Shown: positions 17,201 through 25,863 of the stretch, piece by piece | Layout of the letters: each line of letters starts with the position of its first letter | How positions within the stretch are numbered: position 1 is the first letter of the stretch | Assembly: GCA_937920475.1 (NCBI GenBank) | Contig: CALEUX010000005.1 | Coordinates: 1 to 50,000, forward strand | Source of the DNA: an uncultured Marinilabiliaceae bacterium | Lineage (GTDB): Bacteria; Bacteroidota; Bacteroidia; Bacteroidales; Marinilabiliaceae | Reading direction: 5' to 3' | Length of the DNA stretch: 50,000 nucleotides | The notes under the pieces: generated by a model | Database searches by the model: none | Told to the model about the DNA's origin: nothing | The model's input: the letters and a program-made list of their open reading frames with translations, nothing else | Program-made: the position numbers and the translations under genes

Positions 17201-18421
17201 TTAAAGGTCTATTGCATCTTCACCCTCTGCATACAAAAAGTCGTTATAAGGAAATCGGGTTACATGTATTTTCATCACTTCATTGTAAAGAATTTCTTTA
17301 AATTCCTGGAAATTGGTTTTTTCTATGGCTGAAATAAACACACAGGGAGCATCCTGTCCCATCCAGGTTTGTCTTAAGTCATCAAGTGTCAGATTATGCT
17401 TTGTTGAAGGAGTCAGGTCATCCTCATCCTTTTGAACATGAGCATAAGCGTCAACCTTATTAAAAATAAGAATGGCAGGTTTCTCGCGGTCATCAATTTC
17501 CTGTAAAGTTTGGTTTACCACTTCAATCTGCTGCTCAAACCCTGGATGCGAAATATCAACAATGTGCAACAGTATGTCGGCTTCACGCACTTCATCAAGA
17601 GTTGATTTAAACGATTCAACCAGGTGGTGCGGTAATTTACGGATAAACCCAACTGTATCGGCCAGCAAAAACGGGAGGTTTCCAACAGTAACCTTTCTTA
17701 CAGTGGTGTCGAGTGTTGCAAACAGTTTATTCTCAGCAAAAACGTCGCTTTTGCTGAGGGCATTCATCAGTGTTGACTTCCCAACATTGGTGTAGCCTAC
17801 CAAAGCTACACGAACCAATTTACCGCGATTTTTACGCTGGGTGGCCATTTGTCGGTCAATCTTTTCCAAATCAATTTTCAATTTGGCGATTTTATCACGA
17901 ATAATACGCCTGTCGGTTTCAATTTCTTTCTCCCCCGGGCCACGCATACCAATACCACCACGTTGCCGCTCAAGGTGAGTCCACATACGTGTTAACCTAG
18001 GCAGAAGGTACTGGTATTGTGCCAGCTCCACTTGCGTTTTGGCATGTGCAGTACGAGCTCTTGATGCAAAAATATCCAGAATTAAATTGGTGCGGTCGAG
18101 CACACGCCTTTTTAAAATATTTTCGAGGTTGCGAAGTTGCGAAGGACTTAACTCATCATCGAAAATAACACCCTGCACATCTTCATTCACCTTTAGATAT
18201 TCCAGAATTTCTTCGAGTTTGCCGCTTCCAACAAACGTCCTTTTATCGGGCATCTGCAAATTCTGGGTAAATCTTTTTACAGGAATTGCCCCGGCAGTTT
18301 CCACTAGAAAAGCCAACTCGTCAAGGTATTCTATGACCTGATTATCTTTTAAATCGGGGGTTCTCACTGCAACCAGAACAACCTTCTCAATTACCCTGTC
18401 GGTAGATATTAAATCACTCAT
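17201..18421 (-). CDS. hflX: GTPase HflX
   Basis: A 406-residue ribosome-associated GTPase; family members split stalled or heat-damaged 70S ribosomes. The N-terminal HflX domain includes FVGSGKLEEI and the glycine-rich RGGIGMRGPGEKEIETDRR, followed by a coiled-coil linker. The G domain has G1 GYTNVGKSTLMNAL, G2/G3 TLDTTVRKV ... LLADTVGFIRKLPHHLVESF, G4 IFNKVDA and G5 FISAIEK. The frame opens with TTG at 18439, but the ATG at 18421 (MSDLISTDRVIEKVVLV) gives the expected N-terminus. It is monocistronic, downstream of the TonB genes. Confidence 0.95.
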   Translation of the reverse strand: MSDLISTDRVIEKVVLVAVRTPDLKDNQVIEYLDELAFLVETAGAIPVKRFTQNLQMPDKRTFVGSGKLEEILEYLKVNEDVQGVIFDDELSPSQLRNLENILKRRVLDRTNLILDIFASRARTAHAKTQVELAQYQYLLPRLTRMWTHLERQRGGIGMRGPGEKEIETDRRIIRDKIAKLKIDLEKIDRQMATQRKNRGKLVRVALVGYTNVGKSTLMNALSKSDVFAENKLFATLDTTVRKVTVGNLPFLLADTVGFIRKLPHHLVESFKSTLDEVREADILLHIVDISHPGFEQQIEVVNQTLQEIDDREKPAILIFNKVDAYAHVQKDEDDLTPSTKHNLTLDDLRQTWMGQDAPCVFISAIEKTNFQEFKEILYNEVMKIHVTRFPYNDFLYAEGEDAIDL

Positions 18422-18515
18422 CAATATTAATTTAATCAAACAAAAATAATGGAATTTCAGTTAACTCCATATATCACTTTCCTTGGCAAAAAAAGGTTGT
18501 TACAATCCAATTGGC

Positions 18516-18541
18516 AAAAAAAAACCCGGATTTCTCCGGGT
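18516..18541 (-). terminator. Rho-independent terminator of the first TonB gene
   Basis: On the minus strand a 7-bp stem, ACCCGGA and TCCGGGT (18541-18535 and 18530-18524), with a 4-base loop is followed by a nine-T run. It sits 24 bases after the TonB gene stop. Confidence 0.9.
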
Positions 18542-18564
18542 CCTTAATATGTTATACCAAATGA

Positions 18565-19248
18565 TTATTGTAATACGAAATTAATTGGTACAGTATAAGA
18601 AACTCTTACCGGACGGTTTCTCTGTTTACCAGGTTTCCAGTTAGGCATGGCTTGTACTACCCGTAATGCTTCACGGTCGAGACTCGGGTCAACGCCTCTG
18701 AGAACAACGGCATTGGTTACTTCACCTTTGGTATTGATTACAAACTGGATGAATACTTTACCCTGAATACCGTTTTCCTGGGCAATTACCGGATATTTAA
18801 CAGATGTACTGAGATATCTTTGCAATGCTTCATCTCCTCCAGGGAACTGAGGCATTTCTTCCACAATGTAAAACACAGGGGTGTCATCACGTTCCTCTTC
18901 CTGTACAACAATGGGAGAAAAATCCAAAGGTTTATTTTGATCCATCTCTGTATCAATAAACTCAAGATCATCATCCAACTCCACGTCATCTTCCACAATA
19001 TTTAAGATATCGGTAACTCGTGGTGGCGGTGGTGGTGGTGGTGGCTTTACCTCTTCCTGTCTTGTGATAGGAATGATTTCTTCCTCAACTTCTACTTCGG
19101 CATCTAAAAGCCCGGTGTTAACATTAACATCGGTGGTTGTCCACTCAAAGGCAATCAGAACCAAAGATAGAACCACAACAAGACCAATCTGCATAAAGAC
19201 CGATTTCTTGTTTTCGAGGTCTGCTTTGGGCGACTTTTTAACTTCCAT
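18565..19248 (-). CDS. TonB-family energy transducer (paralog 1)
   Basis: A 227-residue TonB-like protein. It has the Bacteroidota-type cytoplasmic start MEVKKSPKADLENKKSVF, one TM helix (about 19-38), a periplasmic acidic linker with an eight-proline run after EEVKPP, and a C-terminal TonB_C domain (about 145-227) with GGDEALQRYLSTSVKYPVIA, GKVFIQFVINTKGEV and LDREALRVVQAMPNWKPG. It would carry proton-motive energy from ExbBD to TonB-dependent receptors; no exbBD is nearby. The reading frame extends upstream to 19344, but the start at 19248 aligns with paralog 2. Confidence 0.88.
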   Translation of the reverse strand: MEVKKSPKADLENKKSVFMQIGLVVVLSLVLIAFEWTTTDVNVNTGLLDAEVEVEEEIIPITRQEEVKPPPPPPPPRVTDILNIVEDDVELDDDLEFIDTEMDQNKPLDFSPIVVQEEERDDTPVFYIVEEMPQFPGGDEALQRYLSTSVKYPVIAQENGIQGKVFIQFVINTKGEVTNAVVLRGVDPSLDREALRVVQAMPNWKPGKQRNRPVRVSYTVPINFVLQ

Positions 19249-19446
19249 AATAATGGTTACTAATTTATTAGACACTTTAAAGATACGACAAAACTTAACT
19301 TTTTTCAAGTATCTCAGAGCTATTTTTGCTCTGAAAGGGACCATAAAAATAAGTCTTTCTTCTGAAACTTCAACAATCCTGTGTTTTAATTTCCAAAGAT
19401 ATTTTAAAAAATATTACTTTGCTTCTATCAGGATGCTGGTAACACC

Positions 19447-20115
19447 TTAATTTTGTTTTAGAACAAAATTAATTGGAACAGTGAACGATACATTAACATT
19501 CTCATTATTCTGGCGTCCTGGTTTCCAAAGTGGCATTGAGTTTACAACTCTTAAGGCTTCTCTGTCGAGGTTGGAATCTACCCCGCGGGCTAAAGATACA
19601 TGGGTTACCTCTCCCTTTTTGTTAATTACGAAACTAACATAAACCTTCCCCTGCACATTGTTAATACGGGCTATTTCGGGATAATTTACTGATGATGCCA
19701 GATATTTCAACAATCCGTTATTACCTCCGGGAAATTCAGGCATTTCTTCAACGTTTACAAAAATATCTTCCCTTTTTTCTTCCTCTACTTTAATGGTATA
19801 ATTGGTTAAATCGATATTAGTATCCTCCGTGTCGGGTATGAAAAGATCCGGCTCAGGGAAATCGTCACTATCAGTAATAACTAAAACATCAAAAACAGGT
19901 TTGGGCATTTCCAGTTTTTCTTTGTGAACAGTAATGGGAACAACTTCTTCAATTATCCCGTCATCTTCGATACCGGGTAAAAAATCAACCCTCACATCGG
20001 AGGAGGACCATTCAAACGCAATCAGTACCAGAGATAGCGTAATGATTAAACCTATTTGCAAAAAAATCGCTTTTTTGCGTTCAAGGTCTTTTTGGGGTGC
20101 TTTCTTGATTTCCAT
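19447..20115 (-). CDS. TonB-family energy transducer (paralog 2)
   Basis: A 222-residue paralog of the downstream TonB gene, with matching start (MEIKKAPQKDLERKKAIF), TM helix (IGLIITLSLVLIAFEWSSSDV) and TonB_C domain (GGNNGLLKYLASSVNYPEIA; LDREALRVVNSMPLWKPG). It differs in the linker, which lacks the polyproline run and is rich in Asp and Glu. The 198-bp spacing to paralog 1 suggests separate or loosely coupled transcription after a tandem duplication. Divergent linkers may mean different receptor partners. Confidence 0.88.
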   Translation of the reverse strand: MEIKKAPQKDLERKKAIFLQIGLIITLSLVLIAFEWSSSDVRVDFLPGIEDDGIIEEVVPITVHKEKLEMPKPVFDVLVITDSDDFPEPDLFIPDTEDTNIDLTNYTIKVEEEKREDIFVNVEEMPEFPGGNNGLLKYLASSVNYPEIARINNVQGKVYVSFVINKKGEVTHVSLARGVDSNLDREALRVVNSMPLWKPGRQNNENVNVSFTVPINFVLKQN

Positions 20116-20364
20116 ACTAAAAATGATTGGTTTAGCGTTGTATAATTGAATTTAACAGAACATTTTTGCATTATCAACTCAATTAATACTGTTTAACCAA
20201 TTTTACACTTTGTTTGTTACCTTATATTGCTGATATACTATCTACTAAGCAAAAAATACAACTATTTTTATGTTAATTTTAAACAATTTTAATATGCGGC
20301 TAAATAATTAGTAGTCTGACAATAGAAACTTAGCCCATAATTCACCCCTCTTTTTTTAAAAAAA

Positions 20365-20397
20365 TTTGGAATGATAAAACAAATTATCTTATATTTG
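20365..20397 (+). promoter_or_regulatory. Promoter of tRNA-Ala
   Basis: TTTG (20365-20368), a 21-base spacer and TATATTTG (20390-20397) followed by CATCGCT. This is a consensus Bacteroidota promoter, 13 bases before the tRNA 5' end. Confidence 0.85.
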
Positions 20398-20410
20398 CAT
20401 CGCTAAAAAC

Positions 20411-20484
20411 GGGGGCATAGCTCAGTTGGCTAGAGCGTTTGACTGGCAGTCAAAAGGTCAGGGGTTCGATTCCCCTTGTCTCCA
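20411..20484 (+). tRNA. tRNA-Ala (anticodon GGC)
   Basis: A 74-base tRNA. The acceptor stem GGGGGCA pairs with TGTCTCC and includes the G3-U70 pair that identifies alanine tRNAs. The anticodon stem is TTTGA/TCAAA with loop CTGGCAG, giving anticodon GGC for GCC/GCU codons. The T arm AGGGG/CCCCT is intact with loop TTCGATT. The discriminator is A. The 3' CCA is not encoded. A terminator follows at once. Confidence 0.97.
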
Positions 20485-20486
20485 CA

Positions 20487-20514
20487 AAAACCGGACTTAG
20501 TTCCGGTTTTTTTA
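20487..20514 (+). terminator. Terminator after tRNA-Ala
   Basis: AAACCGGA and TTCCGGTTT form a hairpin with loop CTTAG, followed by a T run, directly after the tRNA. Confidence 0.85.
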
Positions 20515-20621
20515 TTTTTACGTTAAACCTTTCTAATTATTTCACCTTCTAATGGTAATGATTTAAATTTGTAATCTGTTAGAAGTTTTTCTACCGCAGT
20601 GTTTCTCACATAAAATAAAGG

Positions 20622-21698
20622 ATGACAGATAATTCAGGTAAAATATTAAAAAGCATAAATCCCTCCCGTATTATTCTTCCCATTGTGATTGGAATAGCAG
20701 TTTCAGGGTATATGCTTTACCGTGAATATCAGCCGGGCAGTTTTTCATCACTCAGCTTTACGTTCCAATCGGTTTTCTGGTTGTTTTTGTCGATGCTGAT
20801 GATGGCCATCCGCGATTTTGGATATATGGTGCGAATTCGCATTCTTACCAATAACAAGTTGTCGTGGCGCAAAGCTTTTAACATTATTATGTTATGGGAG
20901 TTTACATCGGCCATTACCCCATCCGCAATTGGAGGTACCAGCGTTGCCATATTCTTTATAAATAAAGAAGGGGTTAGCCTGGGGCGAAGTACGGCTGTAG
21001 TTATGGTAACGTCTTTTCTTGATGAGTTGTATTTCATACTTACCTTCCCCATTATATTACTGATAATTGGCCGTACCGATATATTTTCGCTCAGTCCAGA
21101 CCAGGCTGCAATTCCCTGGTACGAAAACCAATTTCTGATATTTGCTCTGCTGGGATATTCGCTGAAATTTATCTACACAATGATAATCAGCTATGGGTTA
21201 TTTGTTAATCCTCGTGGGTTAAAATGGGTTTTACTATGGGTATTTAAATTGCCCATTATTCGTAAATGGCGACCACAAGCCAACGAATCGGGTTCAGAGC
21301 TAATTCAAACATCCAAAGAGTTTAGAAACTGGCCCTTTAAGAAATGGCTGCAGGCTTTTGGAGCAACTTTCTTTAGCTGGACTGCCCGATATTGGATTGT
21401 TAATACCCTTATTATTACATTTTTTGGTGTTACCTGGTTAAACTGGGATGATCATCTGCTGGCTTTTGGCAAACAACTGGTTATGTGGATTATGATGCTG
21501 GTGAGCCCCACCCCGGGTGGTAGCGGTTTCGCCGAATATGTATTTAAAGAATTTCTGGCCGGGTTTATTCCCGTTGGAACCGGAGTGGCCATGGCTTTTA
21601 TCTGGAGGTCTATCAGCTATTATCCCTATCTGTTTATTGGAGCTTTTCTCATCCCAAAATGGGTAAAAAATAATTTTGTTCCACGAAAACCAAAATAA
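20622..21698 (+). CDS. Polytopic membrane protein of the YbhN / LPG-synthase TM (UPF0104) family
   Basis: A 358-residue integral membrane protein with about seven to eight helices. It fits the flippase-like domain family related to the N-terminal half of MprF (lysylphosphatidylglycerol synthase TM region). Family-like features are LWEFTSAITPSAIGGTSVAIFFINKEGV (near residue 92) and, near the C-terminus, MLVSPTPGGSGFAEYVFKEF. Family members are linked to lipid or lipid-linked precursor flipping, but this one lacks the aminoacyl-transferase part. A weak TTTC, 20 bases, TAAATTTG promoter is visible at 20540-20571. Confidence 0.8.
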   Translation: MTDNSGKILKSINPSRIILPIVIGIAVSGYMLYREYQPGSFSSLSFTFQSVFWLFLSMLMMAIRDFGYMVRIRILTNNKLSWRKAFNIIMLWEFTSAITPSAIGGTSVAIFFINKEGVSLGRSTAVVMVTSFLDELYFILTFPIILLIIGRTDIFSLSPDQAAIPWYENQFLIFALLGYSLKFIYTMIISYGLFVNPRGLKWVLLWVFKLPIIRKWRPQANESGSELIQTSKEFRNWPFKKWLQAFGATFFSWTARYWIVNTLIITFFGVTWLNWDDHLLAFGKQLVMWIMMLVSPTPGGSGFAEYVFKEFLAGFIPVGTGVAMAFIWRSISYYPYLFIGAFLIPKWVKNNFVPRKPK

Positions 21699-21810
21699 AT
21701 TTGACAAACCCTTGAAATGCAATGATAAAAAACAAGTAAATAATCACTTGTTTTCATAAATTGCATGGATAAAAACTAACACGTTTAATTACGTCTTGTT
21801 GTTCCATGCT

Positions 21811-22614
21811 ATGAAAGCACTCTTTTTTTTATCGTTGTTAATAATGGTTTTATCCGGTTGCAAGGGAAGTGCCAAATCAGACCATCAGCAAACCTCTGCT
21901 GCAGTACCAGAATTGCTAATTTATTGTGAAAACGGAATGGTATCGCCCATTCTCGAAATAAGCAATTATTTTGAATCGCAGTTTAAATGCAAAATTCGTA
22001 TTCATAACGACTGCTCTAAAAACCTGATTGGATTAATCAATTACAGCCAGAAAGGAGATATTTTTATACCTGACAGTTATCAGGCTTTAATTAAACTATC
22101 AAGAGCCAATCCTCAGATAATTGCAGATTCAATTTACATTGGAGTTAACCAACTTATTTTCATTGTAAAGAAAGGGAACCCCGAATCGTTTGATGGTTCT
22201 CTTGAATCGCTCAGCAAAAGAAATCATGCCGTTTTGCTTGCTAACCCCGAAACCAGTTCATTGGGATTCGAAACACGGCAACTATTACAACAAAATCATC
22301 TTTACGACCCGGTGATGTCCAATGTACTGGCACTATCAGTCGATTCCAGAGGTATCATCCGCAGTATAATTAACGGGGAAGCTTCTGTGGCTGTTGATTG
22401 GCTATCAAGTTATTTTTACAATAGTAACAGGGCATCGGTTGATACAATAAACCTTCAATCCAATTATGAGTTTCCCCGAATTTATGCATCTGTATTAAGA
22501 AGCTCTGAAAATCCCGGGCTCGCTCAAACCTTCCTTGCCACTCTGAGTTCCGGTTACGGCACCGAAGTTTTTGCCAAATATGGCATTCATAAGCGTAGAA
22601 CTACTATTTTTTAG
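21811..22614 (+). CDS. ModA-like periplasmic substrate-binding lipoprotein
   Basis: A 267-residue protein with a lipoprotein signal (MKALFFLSLLIMVLSGCKGS; lipobox LSGC). The fold resembles molybdate/oxyanion-binding ModA: ELLIYCENGMVSPILEISNYFE, then KGDIFIPDSYQALIKL, then LIFIVKKGNPESFDGSLESL, NPETSSLGFETRQLL and SVAVDWLSSYF. These match the order of ModA/WtpA ligand-loop segments. No permease or ATPase genes are present. The next gene, 26 bp downstream, is a hybrid kinase, so a sensory role is more likely than transport. A TTG at 21796 opens the frame, but the ATG at 21811 starts the signal peptide. Confidence 0.78.
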   Translation: MKALFFLSLLIMVLSGCKGSAKSDHQQTSAAVPELLIYCENGMVSPILEISNYFESQFKCKIRIHNDCSKNLIGLINYSQKGDIFIPDSYQALIKLSRANPQIIADSIYIGVNQLIFIVKKGNPESFDGSLESLSKRNHAVLLANPETSSLGFETRQLLQQNHLYDPVMSNVLALSVDSRGIIRSIINGEASVAVDWLSSYFYNSNRASVDTINLQSNYEFPRIYASVLRSSENPGLAQTFLATLSSGYGTEVFAKYGIHKRRTTIF

Positions 22615-22640
22615 TTATCTTTCGGTAAATATCTCCATAA

Positions 22641-25600
22641 TTGAAACCAGTTATTAATAATATTATAGGCCTTTCAAAATCATTTAAGGTTAACAGACGC
22701 TTGTTTGCACGTGAGCCTATTATTAATAAGTTATTTCTTTTACTGGCCATTTTCCTCCTCACCATACTTTCAATACTATTTATTGAAAATTATTTCGACA
22801 AGTTTTACACACTGCGTTATCAACAATCGATTCGTAACCAGGAACAAAAGCAAAAACTCGAATTCCTGTTTAAAGAAAACCTTTTGCATATCCATTTGGC
22901 ATTTAAAACTTTCCCTACCATACAACACCCTCAGCAGCTGTCAAATACACATGCCGCAATTCGTGAGAATGTCAGTCAATGCATAGATATTCTGCGTGTT
23001 TTAGACCAAGGGGGACAATTTTCAAATGTAAATACTGCCAACCTTCCCCGAAACGACCAGATTGTTGAAATTATCAATTACTGGAACGACCAATACACCG
23101 GAACCATTCCTGAAGTTCGCGAACTAATTCCTGCAATTTACGATTTGCAGGCTTTGGCATCAAAAATAGTGGGGGCATTGCGAAGTGCATTAAATTCTGA
23201 ACCGGCTGTTTCGGAGAATTTAATGCAAACCATTAACTTTTACCTGAAACAAGCAGACAGCCATTTTACCAGAATTTATGAAACAGAGCGAAAAATCGCC
23301 TATGATATTCAAAAAAATGTAGTACAGTTAAACAATACCAGTATTAATGTATTAGATCGATACAACAAACTTAAATACGTTAGCTTGCTGATTTTTAGCT
23401 TGTTTGCAGGCATCATCACCTATCTGATAATCATTCAGATTTCGAACGTAATTCTATTTAGAAAAAAAGCAGAAGAAGATAGCCAAAAATTATTAATGGC
23501 GGTGGAACAAAGCCCCGTGGCCATTATGATAACCAACACCCGTGGTGTAACCGAATATGTAAATAAGAGTTTTGAGGCGAAAACTGGATTTTTGAAAAAA
23601 GAGGTCATGGGAGTTAACCCTGTTTTTTTCAAAACCATTAAGAGAAGTGATTTCTCGGAAATATTGCAGAATACTGTTTTGTCGGGAGGTACCTGGTCGG
23701 GCGAAATAGAGACGCAGAATCGTGAGGGTTTTGTTTATTGGGAAAAAGTACATATATCACCTGTATTTAATGAGGAGAATGCCATCTCGAGTTTTATTGT
23801 TATACGGGAAGATATTACTGAAAAACGATTATTAACACAATCGCTTAACGAATCGCTGAATACATTAAAAGCCATCACTGAGAATTTACCCGTGGGCATT
23901 TTATTGGTTGATGAAAAGCAGCAAATAGTTGAAATCAATCAAACAGCTGCAAAAACCATGGGCTTCTCAAGTTTGCAGGAAGCCTTAAAACATATTAGAG
24001 AAAAAAGATACTCTAATTTTTTTGAAACTGTTGTTCAGAGCGAATATCAGGACACCAGCACAGGAGCCAACATTCGTGCTTTGGAAGAACACCTGACAGT
24101 ACCCGAGAACAATATCTCCCGTGTTATCCTGAAAAACATTATTCCCATTAAAATAAATAACCGACCGGTTAATCTGGAGGCTTTTATGGATATTACAGCT
24201 CAGAAAGAAATGCAGCAGAAAGAAGCAGAAGCCAATAAAGCCAAATCGGAGTTTCTGGCAAATATGAGCCACGAAATCAGAACCCCCATGAACGGCATTG
24301 TAGGGGCCACAGAATTGATTTCCAAAACAAAGCTAAATAAAGAACAACGCAATATTATATCGATCATAGCGAAGTCGTGCCAGAACCTTACTCATATTAT
24401 CAATGATATTCTTGACTTCTCAAAGATTGAAGCAAGAAAAATGAAAATAGAAACCTATCCATTCAACATCCGGTCAACGGTTGATTATCTTATAGACCAA
24501 ATATCGTTCAAATCCAATGAGAAGAAGATAGAATTGTTCGCCATTGTAGGAGAAACGGTTCCTCTTGTTCTGGTTGGAGATGAAGGACGCCTTATTCAGA
24601 TCATGATTAATCTGGTGGGTAACGCGGTTAAATTCACTCAGGTTGGAGAGGTTGTTTTTAAGGTGGAAGTTGAAAAACAAATTGAATCTGAAGTAACATT
24701 GCACTTCTCGGTTGAAGATTCAGGCATTGGCATACCGGTTGAGAAACTTGAGAAAATATTTGATTCGTTTACACAGGCCGATGGCTCAACCACACGGAAA
24801 TTTGGTGGAACAGGATTAGGAACAAGCATCTCTAAAATGCTGGTTGAATTGATGGGTGGGAAAATATGGGTTGAAAGTCCTAACCCAAACTTTGCCTGGT
24901 CGAAAGATAATCCGGGAACCGTATTCCATTTTCTTCTCCCCTTTACCATTGATAAAAACCAGGCGCACAAGGAACTCAACAATGAAAAACTAAAAGATTT
25001 ACATGCTCTTTTGGTTGACGACCAGAAAACCAACATCCTTTTACTAAAAAAGACCTTACACAATTGGGGCATAGTAACCGACGAGGCTTATAATATGGAA
25101 GAAGCCCTGCAGGTTTTAAGCGATAACTCCAATCACGACCTTGTAATTGTTGAACCAAACGTTCTGGCGCAAAAAGAAAAAGAATTTGTTATTAAAGCCA
25201 AAGAATTGGTGCCAGGAATAAAAACCATTTTATTAATTCCAGAAAATAAGTTATCATCAAAAAAAGAGCTTCGTTTGTTCGATAAAATCATCCATAAACC
25301 ATTAAAACATTCAACACTATTCACCTCTATTTACGATTTGTTTTCACAACCTGAAACAAAACTAGTTGATAAACCCAATCTATCGGTAAAAGAAAACTCC
25401 ACCAAAAACATCCTCCTGGTAGAAGACAATATAATCAACCAAAAAATAGCAGAAAAAATGCTAATCAAAATGGGATGTGTTTCCACTATTGCCAATAACG
25501 GACAAGAGGCCGTTGATTTGCTTCTGGAGGGTAACGATTTCGACCTTATTTTAATGGATGTTCAGATGCCGGTGCTTAATGGATTAGATGCTACCAAAAT

Positions 25601-25757
25601 GATACGGTCCAAAGGCATCAATACACCCATTATAGCTATGACTGCAAATGTTTTAAAAGGCGATCGGGAGATTTGTCTGGAAGCTGGAATGAATGATTAT
25701 ATAGGCAAACCTGTTACCATGGAAGACCTTTCCAACATGCTTCAGAAATGGATTTAA
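22641..25757 (+). CDS. Membrane hybrid sensor histidine kinase with two receivers (one degenerate)
   Basis: A 1038-residue kinase starting with TTG; there is no in-frame ATG before residue 200. TM1 is at about 29-48, followed by an all-helical periplasmic region (about 50-245) and TM2 (about 250-272). Then come PAS 1 (about 285-400, PAC tail VIREDITEK), PAS 2 (about 405-520), HisKA with His544 in NMSHEIRTPMNGIVGATELI, and HATPase (NLVGNAVKFT, DSGIGIP, GTGLGTSI). The first receiver-like domain (about 785-905) has Glu838 (LVIVEPN) where Asp is expected. The second (about 920-1038) is intact with Asp973 in LILMDVQMPVLNG. No HPt or output regulator is nearby. It probably senses through the adjacent ModA-like lipoprotein, as in TorT-TorS. 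Confidence 0.92.
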   Translation: MKPVINNIIGLSKSFKVNRRLFAREPIINKLFLLLAIFLLTILSILFIENYFDKFYTLRYQQSIRNQEQKQKLEFLFKENLLHIHLAFKTFPTIQHPQQLSNTHAAIRENVSQCIDILRVLDQGGQFSNVNTANLPRNDQIVEIINYWNDQYTGTIPEVRELIPAIYDLQALASKIVGALRSALNSEPAVSENLMQTINFYLKQADSHFTRIYETERKIAYDIQKNVVQLNNTSINVLDRYNKLKYVSLLIFSLFAGIITYLIIIQISNVILFRKKAEEDSQKLLMAVEQSPVAIMITNTRGVTEYVNKSFEAKTGFLKKEVMGVNPVFFKTIKRSDFSEILQNTVLSGGTWSGEIETQNREGFVYWEKVHISPVFNEENAISSFIVIREDITEKRLLTQSLNESLNTLKAITENLPVGILLVDEKQQIVEINQTAAKTMGFSSLQEALKHIREKRYSNFFETVVQSEYQDTSTGANIRALEEHLTVPENNISRVILKNIIPIKINNRPVNLEAFMDITAQKEMQQKEAEANKAKSEFLANMSHEIRTPMNGIVGATELISKTKLNKEQRNIISIIAKSCQNLTHIINDILDFSKIEARKMKIETYPFNIRSTVDYLIDQISFKSNEKKIELFAIVGETVPLVLVGDEGRLIQIMINLVGNAVKFTQVGEVVFKVEVEKQIESEVTLHFSVEDSGIGIPVEKLEKIFDSFTQADGSTTRKFGGTGLGTSISKMLVELMGGKIWVESPNPNFAWSKDNPGTVFHFLLPFTIDKNQAHKELNNEKLKDLHALLVDDQKTNILLLKKTLHNWGIVTDEAYNMEEALQVLSDNSNHDLVIVEPNVLAQKEKEFVIKAKELVPGIKTILLIPENKLSSKKELRLFDKIIHKPLKHSTLFTSIYDLFSQPETKLVDKPNLSVKENSTKNILLVEDNIINQKIAEKMLIKMGCVSTIANNGQEAVDLLLEGNDFDLILMDVQMPVLNGLDATKMIRSKGINTPIIAMTANVLKGDREICLEAGMNDYIGKPVTMEDLSNMLQKWI

Positions 25758-25863
25758 CCATGTTAAGTGATAAGTTAAAAGGCAGTAGGCAGAAGCTTTA
25801 TGTACGTAGCAATCTTTACTAATACTAACAGCTTGGAACTAAGGTCAACCAAACTTAATCAAC

